Position numbers and translations under genes: made by a program. 32,058 nt of DNA from an uncultured Anaerovibrio sp. (GTDB lineage: Bacteria > Bacillota > Negativicutes > Selenomonadales > Selenomonadaceae), in contig CADACU010000033.1 in assembly GCA_902786545.1 (NCBI GenBank), forward strand, positions 1 to 32,058, in the 5' to 3' direction. Position 1 is the stretch's first letter. Each line of letters begins with the position of its first letter. Below are positions 7,227-15,195 of this stretch, in pieces. Under the pieces are notes generated by a model that was given only the letters and a program-made list of their open reading frames with translations, had not been told where the DNA came from and ran no database searches.

Positions 7227-8753
7227 TTATTTTGCAAAATCTACTACACGGGTTTCACGAATGATAGTAGCCTTAATCTGACCCGGATATTCCAGCTCTG
7301 CCTCAATTTTCTTAACGATATCGTGAGCAAGAGCAACTGCCTCCACATCGTCAACCTTGTCTGGTTTAACCATTACGCGGATTTCGCGGCCAGCCTGAAT
7401 AGCAAAGCATCGCTCAACACCAGGAAAGCTCTCTGCAATCTCCTCAAGACGACTAAGACGCTTGAGATAGGTCTCCAGGCTCTCGCGACGAGCACCAGGA
7501 CGAGCGGCAGATACAGCATCGGCAGCGGCCACCAGAACGGCTTCCACTGTCATCGGCTGTTCATCACCATGGTGCGCGGCAATTGCATTGATTACCAGCT
7601 TGGATTCCCGATACTTCTTGGCAACATCAGCACCGATAGTAACATGAGTGCCTTCTACTTCATTATCAATGGATTTACCTATATCGTGAATAAGACCGGC
7701 CCGCTTTGCCAGCATAACATCTACGCCCAGCTCAGCAGCCATCATACCAGCTAAATGTGCCACCTCTACCGAATGGTTGAGTACATTTTGTCCGTAACTG
7801 GTACGATATCTTAAACGGCCCAACAGCTTAATGAGCTCTGGATGCAGTCCATGCACACCAGTATCAAAGGTAGCCTGTTCGCCAGCTTCCTTAATACGCT
7901 GATCAACCTCACGACGGGCCTTTTCCACCATTTCCTCAATCCGGGCCGGATGAATACGACCATCGGTTATGAGCTTTTCCAAAGCAATTCGGGCCACCTC
8001 ACGGCGTACCGGATCAAAGCCGGACAAAATTACGGCCTCTGGTGTATCATCAATAATCAGGTCAATGCCGGTCATGGTCTCGAGAGCCCGGATATTACGG
8101 CCCTCACGCCCAATGATACGCCCCTTCATTTCATCATTTGGTAATGCCACCACAGAGACAGTGGTTTCGGCTACATGGTCAGCAGCACAGCGCTGAATAG
8201 CCAAAGAAATGATATTTCTGGCCTTCTTTTCCGCCTCATCCTTGGTCTGCTGCTCATATTCCTTAATCATAATTGCCTTTTCATGCTTCAGCTCTTCTTC
8301 AACCTCAACCAGAAGCATATTCTTGGCATCCTCAGTAGAAAGACCGGAAATCCGCTCCAGTTCCTCCTTCTGTTTCTCATGAAGTTCGTTGATTTCCACC
8401 CGAACCTTTTCCAGCTTAGCCTCGCGGGAAGCCAGATTTTCTTCCTTCTTTTCCAGTGCATCAATCTTCCGGTCCAGATTTTCTTCCTTCTGAACTATCC
8501 GGCGTTCATGACGCTGAATTTCCGACCGACGCTCACGGGTATCCTTATCAAGCTCCTGACGAAGCCGATGTACATCTTCCTTCGCCTCGAGCATTTTCAT
8601 TTTTTTCGCTGCTTCACCTTTTTCTTCTGCTTCCTTGACAATGCGTCTTGCCTCTTCTTCCGCCGAGCCAATCTGCTTCTCTGCCGCCTGCTTACGCATC
8701 ATATATCCGCCAAAGCCGCCTATAATAAGTGCACCAACAGCTGCAACAACCAT
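7227..8753 (-). CDS. rny: Ribonuclease Y
   Basis: RNase Y is the membrane-anchored endoribonuclease that starts bulk mRNA decay in many Firmicutes. Domains in order: N-terminal membrane helix (about residues 1-18), a long charged coiled coil (25-190), a KH domain with [15 protein letters not shown] near 215, and an HD domain with [12 protein letters not shown] and HDIGKSID near 335-365. The 508 residues fit the usual 510-520. The ATG at 8753 has no ribosome site at normal distance. The strong GGGGAGGTG (8778-8770) lies 16 nt away. In-frame upstream codons are GTT-ATT-ATC-ATT-GAG, so initiation at an ATT or ATC about 9-12 nt upstream is possible. A promoter lies at 8853-8880. Confidence 0.96.
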   Translation of the reverse strand: MVVAAVGALIIGGFGGYMMRKQAAEKQIGSAEEEARRIVKEAEEKGEAAKKMKMLEAKEDVHRLRQELDKDTRERRSEIQRHERRIVQKEENLDRKIDALEKKEENLASREAKLEKVRVEINELHEKQKEELERISGLSTEDAKNMLLVEVEEELKHEKAIMIKEYEQQTKDEAEKKARNIISLAIQRCAADHVAETTVSVVALPNDEMKGRIIGREGRNIRALETMTGIDLIIDDTPEAVILSGFDPVRREVARIALEKLITDGRIHPARIEEMVEKARREVDQRIKEAGEQATFDTGVHGLHPELIKLLGRLRYRTSYGQNVLNHSVEVAHLAGMMAAELGVDVMLAKRAGLIHDIGKSIDNEVEGTHVTIGADVAKKYRESKLVINAIAAHHGDEQPMTVEAVLVAAADAVSAARPGARRESLETYLKRLSRLEEIAESFPGVERCFAIQAGREIRVMVKPDKVDDVEAVALAHDIVKKIEAELEYPGQIKATIIRETRVVDFAK

Positions 8754-9018
8754 CTCAATGATAATAACACACCTCCCCTGTTAATATTAAGCTTTTCAAG
8801 CATTCATTATCATCAAAACTGACCGTAATAATTTACACAGTCGTACCACTATATTTTACTATAAATGCCCAAGAAGTCAAGCCAAAGGCAATGACAGATT
8901 GATGCATTTATGTGGTCAAGGTGTTCTTGGCAAATGCACCCTTGAACGACACGCAAGCGCTGGGCACGGCTATGGCCTAACATGAATATAGCGTTGAGGA
9001 ACAAAGGTCCGTAACCAT
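8754..9018. other. Intergenic region between dtd and rny with unexplained conserved-looking sequence
   Basis: 265 nt. The left part holds the rny leader and promoter. The part at 8881-9010 is more G/C-rich than usual spacer and has inverted repeats: TGCATTT/AAATGCA at about 8903-8937 and TCAAGGTG/CACCCTTGA at about 8916-8945. Short open frames exist on both strands (plus 8902-8985, 27 codons; minus 8849-8983, 44 codons), rich in Cys/His, without good ribosome sites. It could be a structured RNA, a small dispersed repeat or a decayed gene. I cannot assign it. Confidence 0.35.
8853..8880 (-). promoter_or_regulatory. Likely promoter of rny
   Basis: On the minus strand TTGACT (8880-8875) and TAAAAT (8858-8853) are 16 bp apart. 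Transcription would start near 8847, giving a leader of about 90 nt before the rny start. Confidence 0.6.
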
Positions 9019-9468
9019 TTAACGCTTCCAGTCCGCCGTGTCAAAAAGCAGGGTCACCGGTCCATCATTTTCTGAAACGACCTTCATATCCGCACCAAAT
9101 TCTCCGTGCTCAACGGTAAATCCTCGCCTCTGACAATGGTTCATAAAGCTTTCATATAATGGAATGGCTATATCCGGCTTTCCAGCCCCGGAAAAGCTGG
9201 GGCGACGGCTCTTCAAATCAGCAAACAGAGTAAACTGGGACACCACCAGTAGGCTTCCTCCCACTGTTTCCAGGTTTAAATTCATCTTTCCATCTGCATC
9301 AGAAAACACCCGACAGTTGCAAATTTTTTCCGCCAAAAGCTCTGCCTCAGTTTCAGTATCATCCGGGCCAATTCCCAGCAACACCAAAAAGCCCTTGCCA
9401 ATGGCACCGTTAATCTCCCCCTCAATTTCCACTGATGCCGAATTCACCCTGGTAACAACCGCTTTCAT
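9019..9468 (-). CDS. dtd: D-aminoacyl-tRNA deacylase
   Basis: Dtd removes D-amino acids (and glycine mischarged on tRNA-Ala) from tRNA, a cytoplasmic proofreading step. The 149 residues match the family. The two diagnostic motifs are present: SQFTLFADLKSRRPSF (residues of about 77-92) with the SQFTL active-site sequence, and NDGPVTLLFD near the C terminus carrying the cross-subunit Gly-Pro. A Shine-Dalgarno (AGGAGGAGC) lies right before the ATG. It is often next to relA in Firmicutes, but here it stands alone between the rny control region and the repeat/glycosyltransferase locus. Confidence 0.97.
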   Translation of the reverse strand: MKAVVTRVNSASVEIEGEINGAIGKGFLVLLGIGPDDTETEAELLAEKICNCRVFSDADGKMNLNLETVGGSLLVVSQFTLFADLKSRRPSFSGAGKPDIAIPLYESFMNHCQRRGFTVEHGEFGADMKVVSENDGPVTLLFDTADWKR

Positions 9469-9501
9469 ATGCTCCTCCTAAATCACACAAATAACAATAA
9501 T

Positions 9502-9526
9502 AAAGAGGAGTATATTACTCCTCTTT
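9502..9526 (-). terminator. Probable terminator of the glycosyltransferase gene
   Basis: AAAGAGGAGTA (9502-9512) pairs with TACTCCTCTTT (9516-9526) around a 3-nt loop. On the minus strand the following sequence is T-rich but interrupted (ATTATTGTTATTT). A second perfect 11-bp hairpin without a T-run lies at 9550-9574 (ATTTTTCTTCT/AGAAGAAAAAT). Confidence 0.55.
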
Positions 9527-9584
9527 AGACTTATAACGCCATTGTTCAAATTTTTCTTCTTTCAGAAGAAAAATCTTCCAATTA

Positions 9585-9677
9585 GCGTTTCAACGAGGTG
9601 GAGATATGCTCACCACCTGTTATAGTTTGTTTTCACCCCCACCTAAAGAGGAGGGGGACATCTTCACTTCGTTATAA
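9585..9677 (+). repeat. Dispersed hairpin repeat, copy 2
   Basis: Second copy of the element at 6-98, same orientation. The first hairpin pairs 9596-9601 with 9613-9618 plus outer 9592-9594/9619-9621. Relative to copy 1 one base pair is swapped (C19-G38 becomes G9598-C9616), a compensatory change that keeps the stem. The second hairpin (9636-9644 with 9649-9657) has a single A/A mismatch. Its right half overlaps the end of the glycosyltransferase frame and provides the last 17 residues and the stop codon. Confidence 0.75.
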
Positions 9678-10603
9678 TCCTTTGGTTTGCCCCGACCAAT
9701 AAGGTAGAGCGGCCGATTTTTTACTTCCTCATAAATCCGGGATATGTATTCCCCCATAATTCCCAATACGGTTAGCTGCACGCCTCCAAAGAACAGTATA
9801 CAAGCCGTTATAGTAGCCCAACCGGCCACTGCATCATTGAACACATACTTGGATACCAAAACATGGAGGAATAACAGAAAGCTCAGAAAGCCACAACAAA
9901 CTCCTATATATAATCCCATCCGTAGGGGTAAGCTTGAGAAAGCCATGACCCCATCTACGGCCAGATGAAGCATCTTCCGCGGCGAAAATTTTGAAACTCC
10001 CGCAAACCGCTTTGGTGCCACAAATTCAATGTATGTTTGCTTGAAGCCCATGGAACCAATCATACCGCGAATAAACCGGGCATGCTCCCGATACCGTCGA
10101 AAGGCCACTACCACCTTATGATCCATCAGGCGGAAATCAGCTCCGCCTTCCTGAATATGCACGGTGGACAAGGTATTTAAAATCTTGTAATAATAAGCTG
10201 ATGTAATCTTTTTTAAGGCGGAAACCCCTTCAGTATTTTTGCGAATAGTATGAACCACCTCATACCCTTCTTCCCATTTGGCAACAAGGGTAGGAATCAG
10301 CTCTGGTGGATGCTGCATATCTCCATCCATCATTATTACCGCATCCCCATCGGCATGGTCAAGACCACAGGTGAGAGCCAGCTGATGGCCGGAATTCTTC
10401 GCCAAAAAAATGGACTGCACCCGCTCATCCTTTTCCTCCAACCGGCACAAAATATCCCGGCTACTGTCCTTTGAGCCGTCATCTACAAAAATCAGCTCGA
10501 ATTCATAGTTTAACGATTCAAAGGTCTGGGCAACAGCCTCATAAAAATGTTCTATATTATCTTCTTCATTGAATACAGGTACAACTACTGATATAATCTT
10601 CAT
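9620..10603 (-). CDS. GT2 family glycosyltransferase, polyprenyl-phosphate sugar transferase type (GtrB-like)
   Basis: 327 residues. The N-terminal GT-A domain has VVVPVFNEEDNI, the LIFVDDGSKDSS nucleotide-sugar/metal site, DGDMQHPPELI and the acceptor-site region GGADFRLMDH. Two membrane helices follow (about residues 230-255 and 265-290). The family moves a sugar from UDP- or GDP-sugar to undecaprenyl phosphate at the inner face of the membrane. The divergent gtrA at 10712 encodes the usual partner flippase, together suggesting modification of surface glycans. The last residues, from YNEVKMSPSSLGGG to the end, are encoded by a dispersed repeat, so the native C terminus probably ended just after GRGKPKD. 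Confidence 0.92.
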   Translation of the reverse strand: MKIISVVVPVFNEEDNIEHFYEAVAQTFESLNYEFELIFVDDGSKDSSRDILCRLEEKDERVQSIFLAKNSGHQLALTCGLDHADGDAVIMMDGDMQHPPELIPTLVAKWEEGYEVVHTIRKNTEGVSALKKITSAYYYKILNTLSTVHIQEGGADFRLMDHKVVVAFRRYREHARFIRGMIGSMGFKQTYIEFVAPKRFAGVSKFSPRKMLHLAVDGVMAFSSLPLRMGLYIGVCCGFLSFLLFLHVLVSKYVFNDAVAGWATITACILFFGGVQLTVLGIMGEYISRIYEEVKNRPLYLIGRGKPKDYNEVKMSPSSLGGGENKL

Positions 10604-10711
10604 ATGTAATCTCTTTTCTTATATATTAGCTATAAATTTCACCTAATCATTTTAATAGCTATGTGGCAATTTTTCAATAAATATTTTAATAACGATTAAC
10701 AGAGGCTGCAA

Positions 10712-11113
10712 ATGAATATAATCGACAAGGCAAAACATCATTTTCTTACCAAGGAATTTTTCCTATTTCTGGTGATAGGTTGTATCAATACCTTTAATGG
10801 CACCTTTATTGCCTGGCTCTGCTCCTATCTGACCCCTTACAATAATCTCAATTTCAACATCGGCTATATCATGGGCAATATTATCGCCTACTGGATGAAC
10901 AGTGTCATTATTTTCCACGAAAAGCTGTCTCTGGGCCGATATGTCAAATTCTTTATATCCTATGTACCAAACTACATCATTCAAAACATTATCGTCTTGA
11001 TATTTTACAATTGGCTGGACTTCCCGCCAGTGGTGAGTTACCTTTTGGCCGCCATCCTTGGCATACCGGTAACCTTCCTGATGGTGAAAATATTTGCTTT
11101 CGGACGAAAGTAA
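10712..11113 (+). CDS. GtrA-family membrane protein
   Basis: 133 residues with four hydrophobic helices (about 15-37, 45-65, 73-95 and 102-125), the standard GtrA layout. The motif FFLFLVIGCINTFNG near residue 16 and the N/Y-W stretch NIIAYWMNSVIIF are typical. GtrA proteins are thought to flip undecaprenyl-phosphate-linked sugars across the membrane. The gene is divergent from the GT2 glycosyltransferase, 108 nt away, so the two probably share a control region and a pathway. A strong terminator follows. Confidence 0.92.
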   Translation: MNIIDKAKHHFLTKEFFLFLVIGCINTFNGTFIAWLCSYLTPYNNLNFNIGYIMGNIIAYWMNSVIIFHEKLSLGRYVKFFISYVPNYIIQNIIVLIFYNWLDFPPVVSYLLAAILGIPVTFLMVKIFAFGRK

Positions 11114-11115
11114 GC

Positions 11116-11153
11116 AAAAAGGAACTGCAAAAACGAAATGCAGTTCCTTTTTT
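11116..11153 (+). terminator. Terminator of gtrA
   Basis: AAAAAGGAACTGCA (11116-11129) pairs with TGCAGTTCCTTTTT (11139-11152) around a 9-nt loop, with T continuing on the plus strand. It may work in both directions, since the OMP relic ends at 11161 on the minus strand. Confidence 0.92.
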
Positions 11154-11160
11154 ATTCTGT

Positions 11161-11327
11161 TTAGAAATAATACTTTAATCCCACGCCACCGAAGATGACC
11201 CGCTTCTTCCCCGCAAAGGGAGTACACTTAAGCTCCACGGTCCATAGGTAATTAGGTCGAATTGTGCACCTACTTCTCCCAGAGGCGGCTATCCTTGGTG
11301 GGTAACTGTTATTGGGTTGCATATTGT
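11161..11327 (-). pseudogene. C-terminal relic of an outer-membrane beta-barrel protein
   Basis: The minus-strand frame ending at the TAA at 11161 reads, in its last 30 residues, NYLWTVELKCTPF, then AGKKRVIFGGVGLKYYF followed by stop. Alternating hydrophobic/polar strands and a final aromatic Phe are the signature of the last strands of outer-membrane barrels recognised by BamA. There is no start codon or full-length gene. The frame remains open to about 11327 but the upstream part is not barrel-like, and the stop of the neighbouring gene is directly adjacent. It is most likely a 5'-truncated gene left by deletion. Confidence 0.55.
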
Positions 11328-11693
11328 TTAAAAGCGGTGACGGCGGGCTTTCGGCTTGGCCAAAATTTCTGACCAGATTATGGCCTGGGCCATAGGTGAC
11401 ATCACCCGTGTCCCGGTCTCCACCGCATAAGGCGATGGCTCTTCCTCTACATATTTTTCCGCTTTATTATCACTTATATGTCTGGTTAAATACTCCTGAT
11501 AAGGATTATGCACCTGGGCATACTCCATAGGCTTGTGTGGCCTATGTTGGGGTGGCTCCGGCTCCGGAACAGGTTTTATATCCGGTGGAGTCCAGTCCCG
11601 GGGCATAGGCTTTGCCGGTGGCTTTTTCTTGTCCAGCACATTGCCTACCACCACCAGCAAAACAAAAACTATAATAGGAAGGATATCTTCCAT
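11328..11693 (-). CDS. Small membrane-anchored protein of unknown function, downstream of floA
   Basis: 121 residues. Residues 5-20 are a single hydrophobic helix (LPIIVFVLLVVVGNVL), followed by a basic stretch and a Pro-rich linker (PVPEPEPPQHRPHKP), then an acidic/helical C-terminal part ending in a basic RRHRF tail. No family recognised. It starts 10 nt after floA and is probably in the same transcript. Together with floA and the NfeD-like gene it may belong to a membrane-microdomain unit (inference from context). Confidence 0.75.
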   Translation of the reverse strand: MEDILPIIVFVLLVVVGNVLDKKKPPAKPMPRDWTPPDIKPVPEPEPPQHRPHKPMEYAQVHNPYQEYLTRHISDNKAEKYVEEEPSPYAVETGTRVMSPMAQAIIWSEILAKPKARRHRF

Positions 11694-11703
11694 AGTACTT
11701 CAC

Positions 11704-12714
11704 CTACTTTATAGTCGGCGGAGTCAAGGTACTGTCCGATGCTCCACGGCTAATGCTGTCCCGCATATCAGTATCCGCCTTCACATTATTCAGGTTGTAA
11801 TAATCCATCACACCCAAATTGCCATTTTTCAAAGCCTCAGCCATAGCATGCGGCACCTCGGCCTGAGCTTCTACTACCTTGGCTTCCATTTCCTGGGTAT
11901 ACGCCTTCATTTCCTGTTCCTTGGCTACAGCCATAGCCCGGCGTTCCTCGGCCTTGGCCTGGGCAATCCGCTTGTCAGCTTCCGCCTGATCGGTCATCAA
12001 TTCGGCACCGATATTCCGCCCAACATCCACATCGGCAATATCAATGGAAAGAATTTCAAAGGCCGTACCGGCATCCAGACCTTTCCCCAATACCGTTTTG
12101 GAAATGTCATCCGGGTTGGCCAGCACATCAGTATGACTTACCGAAGAACCTACTGTAGTAACAATACCCTCACCAACACGGGCAATTATGGTTGGTTCGC
12201 CGGCACCACCCACCAAGCGGTCAATATTGGCCCGCACAGTGACTCTGGCCTTAATCTTCAACTCAATACCATTTTTCGCCACAGCGGAAACTACCGGGGT
12301 TTCAATAACCTTTGGATTAACGCTCATCTGTACAGCTTCCAGCACATCACGGCCAGCCAAATCAATAGCGGCAGACCGCTCAAACGGAAGGGGAATCTGG
12401 GCTCTATGGGCGGCAATCAACGCATCAACTACCTTGTCCACATTACCACCGGCCAAAAAATGTGCCTCCAGCTGGTTAACCTCCACGCTAAGGCCAGCTT
12501 TATTGGCTTTAATCAATGGATAAACTATTCTGGAAGGAATAACCTGCCGCAAACGCATACCAACCAGCGTAAATATGCCAACTGACACATTGGCCGCCTT
12601 GGCGGCAATCCACAGCCGAATCGGTACAAAATGCAAAAATACCAGCAAGAAAATAATAAAAAAGAAAATCCACAATCCGCTCATATCCAGCAGAAAATCC
12701 AACACTTCAACCAT
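11704..12714 (-). CDS. floA: Flotillin-like protein FloA
   Basis: FloA forms membrane microdomains and organises membrane fluidity and signalling complexes. 336 residues, the family length. Residues of about 8-32 form a membrane-inserted hairpin-like hydrophobic stretch ([17 protein letters not shown]). An SPFH/prohibitin-like domain follows (35-230; [36 protein letters not shown]), then an Ala/Glu-rich coiled coil (235-300; [19 protein letters not shown]). It follows the NfeD-like gene, the usual nfeD-floA partnership. Confidence 0.97.
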   Translation of the reverse strand: MVEVLDFLLDMSGLWIFFFIIFLLVFLHFVPIRLWIAAKAANVSVGIFTLVGMRLRQVIPSRIVYPLIKANKAGLSVEVNQLEAHFLAGGNVDKVVDALIAAHRAQIPLPFERSAAIDLAGRDVLEAVQMSVNPKVIETPVVSAVAKNGIELKIKARVTVRANIDRLVGGAGEPTIIARVGEGIVTTVGSSVSHTDVLANPDDISKTVLGKGLDAGTAFEILSIDIADVDVGRNIGAELMTDQAEADKRIAQAKAEERRAMAVAKEQEMKAYTQEMEAKVVEAQAEVPHAMAEALKNGNLGVMDYYNLNNVKADTDMRDSISRGASDSTLTPPTIK

Positions 12715-12735
12715 AATATCATCCTTTCAAAAGCC

Positions 12736-12993
12736 TCAACGGACAACCACCCTGTTGCCATTGACCGAAACCACTCTTACCTGTTGTCCTTTGGGTATAT
12801 AATCTCCCTCTGAAACCACATCCACCGGTTCACCATCGATAATAACAGTACCGGCTGGCCGTAATTCACGGGATACTATGCCGGTGCAGCCAATCAATTC
12901 CTTGTGTTCTTCAGCACTGACATACCCTTGTTCAGTTTTGGTCTGGTCTTTCAGCACCAGACTGTGCCACAAATCACTTAAAACTCCCAACAC
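12736..12993 (-). CDS. Short NfeD-like protein (C-terminal OB-fold domain)
   Basis: About 85 residues. The C-terminal 60 residues form the NfeD OB-fold domain: GCTGIVSRELRPAGTVIIDG, then PVDVVSEGDYIPKGQQVRVV. The protease and membrane domains of long NfeD proteins are absent. Such short forms accompany flotillin genes and bind or regulate FloA. An ATG-initiated frame from 13032 would overlap niaR. The GTG at 12993 or the TTG at 12990 is a better start, because GGAGGTGAT (13003-12995) lies directly before them. Translation is likely coupled to niaR upstream, and floA starts 21 nt downstream. Confidence 0.85.
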   Translation of the reverse strand: MLGVLSDLWHSLVLKDQTKTEQGYVSAEEHKELIGCTGIVSRELRPAGTVIIDGEPVDVVSEGDYIPKGQQVRVVSVNGNRVVVR

Positions 12994-13019
12994 AATCACC
13001 TCCGGGAGCAGCATAGAAA

Positions 13020-13535
13020 TTACTGATTGCAAAGAATACCAGCTTCCTGCAGCTGATTCCTTATCCGGTCCAAAACCTCCTGCTCCGGCACTTCAATGGT
13101 ATGGAGATGAACCCCTTCTGTGATAAGGGATAAAGGTTTTCCATCACATTCAGCCATCTGCTGCTGAAATACATCCACATCATGACGGGTAGACAACATC
13201 AAATCAGCCCGGATTTCACCATATAATGGATGCTCAACTATAACATCCCGCACATGTCCACCGTTGTCCACAATAATTTCCAGTTCCCGACGCATCAGCT
13301 TGTCATCATGCTTGCAGGCCAGAATAGCCACCAGCCCCAAGCTTTCCTCCTGAGGCATCACATATCCCCGTGGAGTGGCATATATGGTAACACCACCGGC
13401 CCGGATAACGCTTATGTCCCCTACAATTATCTGGCGGCTGACATTAAATTTTTTAGAAAGGAACGCCCCGGTAAGCGGTTTATTGGCTGTCCGCAAGCTA
13501 TCCAGCAGCAGCCGGCGTCTTTCCTGTGTGTCCAT
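13020..13535 (-). CDS. niaR: Niacin-responsive transcriptional repressor NiaR (YrxA type)
   Basis: 171 residues. The N-terminal winged helix (about 5-62) has TGAFLSKKFNVSRQIIVGDISVIRAGG. The C-terminal 3H domain shows the four metal ligands expected from the family structure: His76, Glu84, His143 and His145 (ACKHDD, RRELE and the HLH motif). In Firmicutes it represses NAD synthesis and niacin uptake genes when nicotinate binds. No such genes are present here, so its targets must be elsewhere, or it controls its own operon. The start at 13535 has GGGAGGGA before it, better than the longer frame to 13595. First gene of the run with nfeD-like and floA. Confidence 0.92.
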   Translation of the reverse strand: MDTQERRRLLLDSLRTANKPLTGAFLSKKFNVSRQIIVGDISVIRAGGVTIYATPRGYVMPQEESLGLVAILACKHDDKLMRRELEIIVDNGGHVRDVIVEHPLYGEIRADLMLSTRHDVDVFQQQMAECDGKPLSLITEGVHLHTIEVPEQEVLDRIRNQLQEAGILCNQ

Positions 13536-13593
13536 CAAAATCCCTCCCCACTTCATTGTATTAGAGGTATATGAAAAAAGCAAGGAAAGCAAC

Positions 13594-13619
13594 AAAAAAG
13601 ACTGTCCGAAGACAGTCTT
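13594..13619 (-). terminator. Terminator of the tRNA operon
   Basis: On the minus strand AAGACTGTC (13619-13611) pairs with GACAGTCTT (13606-13598) around TTCG, followed by six T (13599-13594). It lies right after tRNA-Val and just upstream of niaR. Confidence 0.92.
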
Positions 13620-13628
13620 GAAGACAAA

Positions 13629-13704
13629 TGGTGGGCGCTAACGGGATCGAACCGCTGACATTCTGCTTGTAAGGCAGACGCTCTCCCAGCTGAGCTAAGC
13701 GCCC
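13629..13704 (-). tRNA. tRNA-Val(TAC)
   Basis: 76 nt with encoded CCA. Acceptor stem GGGCGCT/AGCGCCC. Anticodon stem TCTGC/GCAGA with loop CTTACAA, anticodon TAC, reading GTA and probably other GTN codons. Third and last of a tRNA-Asn, tRNA-Glu, tRNA-Val unit. Confidence 0.96.
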
Positions 13705-13744
13705 TTGAAATATATAACAGGGATAATTCCCGTTTTTAATGAAA

Positions 13745-13819
13745 TGGTGACGCGTACGGGATTCGAACCCGTGAAGCCGCCGTGAAAGGGCGGTGTCTTA
13801 ACCACTTGACCAACGCGCC
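13745..13819 (-). tRNA. tRNA-Glu(TTC)
   Basis: 75 nt with encoded CCA. Acceptor stem GGCGCGT/ACGCGTC with one G-U pair. Anticodon stem CCGCC/GGCGG with loop CTTTCAC, anticodon TTC, reading GAA and GAG. Two nucleotides separate it from tRNA-Asn. Confidence 0.96.
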
Positions 13820-13821
13820 AT

Positions 13822-13897
13822 TGGCTCCTCGAGCAGGACTCGAACCTGCGACATACGGATTAACAGTCCGTCGTTCTACCGGCTGAACTATCGAGGA
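13822..13897 (-). tRNA. tRNA-Asn(GTT)
   Basis: 76 nt with encoded CCA. Acceptor stem TCCTCGA/TCGAGGA. Anticodon stem ACGGA/TCCGT with loop CTGTTAA, anticodon GTT, reading AAC and AAT. First tRNA of the operon. Confidence 0.96.
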
Positions 13898-13927
13898 ATG
13901 CTCTGTCGTATTTCACCGACAGATGAT

Positions 13928-13956
13928 ATTCTACTATAATGCAAATTATAATGCAA
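13928..13956 (-). promoter_or_regulatory. Promoter of the Asn-Glu-Val tRNA operon
   Basis: On the minus strand TTGCAT (13956-13951) and TAGAAT (13933-13928) are separated by 17 bp. Transcription would begin near 13922, at a 7-bp hairpin TCTGTCG/CGACAGA (13902-13923) that forms the leader before tRNA-Asn, as in the tRNA-Gln unit. Confidence 0.75.
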
Positions 13957-13974
13957 GCACTTTTTTATTTTTTA

Positions 13975-15177
13975 TCAATAATTTTTATCAAGGCAACAAT
14001 TCTTGTATTTTTTGCCACTGCCACAAGGGCATGGATCATTGCGACCGATTTTTTTACCAACACGTACCATAGTAGGGCGAGGCATATCCTCCAGTTCCTC
14101 AAAGGTGTGGCCCTTTAAGGCCCACATTGGCAAAGTCCGGTTGTAGCGTTTTATCAACCCATATAACTCTTGAGTCTCATCTAAATCAGTCACAATCAGC
14201 TTACGGTCCTTCAGGAAGCCCACAATTTCCTGCATACCATAGCCATTCTGCATAATGATATTGATGGTGTGAACCGTTTCGGCCGCCTGAAGCACATCCA
14301 AAGAGCACTTATTCATAAAGAACTGGGCCAGCGCCCGATATGCTCCGGTGGACTCCACATAGGACTCTTCACCGGCATCCCAGGCTTTGTTATATGGAAT
14401 ATCAATAAAATCCAGCTGGGAATTCTTCAAATGCTCCTGCTGAAGGGCCTCCATATTTATCAAATCAACATTTTTCAGTTCATGCTGCCCAACAACCAGA
14501 TTCTTGCACCAGCAGCCACCGTTAAAGAGTACCCCAATAAAATCGGAGAATTCCACTTCCGTGTCAATCAGTTCACCCACTCTGGCATACAGTTGGTCAT
14601 AATCCATAACACCATAATAAAAAATCAGGCCAGCAGACAAACGGGCAATCTCATCGTTTAATGACACCATCTGCTGAAAAGCACCATTGTTAATCTTGGT
14701 GTATTCGGCCTGGATTTCCTCCGGCATATACCACAGCAGCTTGCCATCAGACATGCCGCAGAACATTACACCAATCCCCCGCAGATAATCCAGCCGGTAG
14801 TCCTCAATCTTTAATTCCCCAGCCATACCCTGGTGCTGGCAAACAAAATCAAAAATCGCCTTCTGGTCCTCAAAAATACTTACAAACCACCGCTGGGAGA
14901 ACTTTACAACCTCCGGCAAAATTTCTGCCACCATATCGGCTTTTTTTACCCGGTTAATATTGGTTGCCATAGGCAGATTTAAGTTATATTGAATATCCTC
15001 CAACTCACTTTTGGTCAGGGCGTTCAGCGATGCTTCCAAAGTCAGCTTGGCCGGCAGCTTATGCCGACGCAGACTCTTCATCCGCTCCGCTTTCTGCTCT
15101 GCTGCCATTTTATCAAACTGTTCATCAGAGAATATAAACTCCTGCTCTGTTGATATTTCTTTATTATTATCCGTCAA
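13975..15177 (-). CDS. SEC-C motif protein of unknown function
   Basis: 400 residues, soluble. The C terminus carries a complete zinc-binding SEC-C motif, [17 protein letters not shown], of the type found at the end of SecA and YecA. The rest (helical, with a Rho-N-like [16 protein letters not shown] segment near 53-68) matches no catalytic family I recognise. Such proteins may bind SecB, ribosomes or nucleic acids through the zinc finger. The gene starts 18 nt after the amidase gene and is probably cotranscribed. It ends directly at the tRNA operon promoter. Confidence 0.85.
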   Translation of the reverse strand: MTDNNKEISTEQEFIFSDEQFDKMAAEQKAERMKSLRRHKLPAKLTLEASLNALTKSELEDIQYNLNLPMATNINRVKKADMVAEILPEVVKFSQRWFVSIFEDQKAIFDFVCQHQGMAGELKIEDYRLDYLRGIGVMFCGMSDGKLLWYMPEEIQAEYTKINNGAFQQMVSLNDEIARLSAGLIFYYGVMDYDQLYARVGELIDTEVEFSDFIGVLFNGGCWCKNLVVGQHELKNVDLINMEALQQEHLKNSQLDFIDIPYNKAWDAGEESYVESTGAYRALAQFFMNKCSLDVLQAAETVHTINIIMQNGYGMQEIVGFLKDRKLIVTDLDETQELYGLIKRYNRTLPMWALKGHTFEELEDMPRPTMVRVGKKIGRNDPCPCGSGKKYKNCCLDKNY

Positions 15178-15195
15178 TTCAATCTACCTCACATT

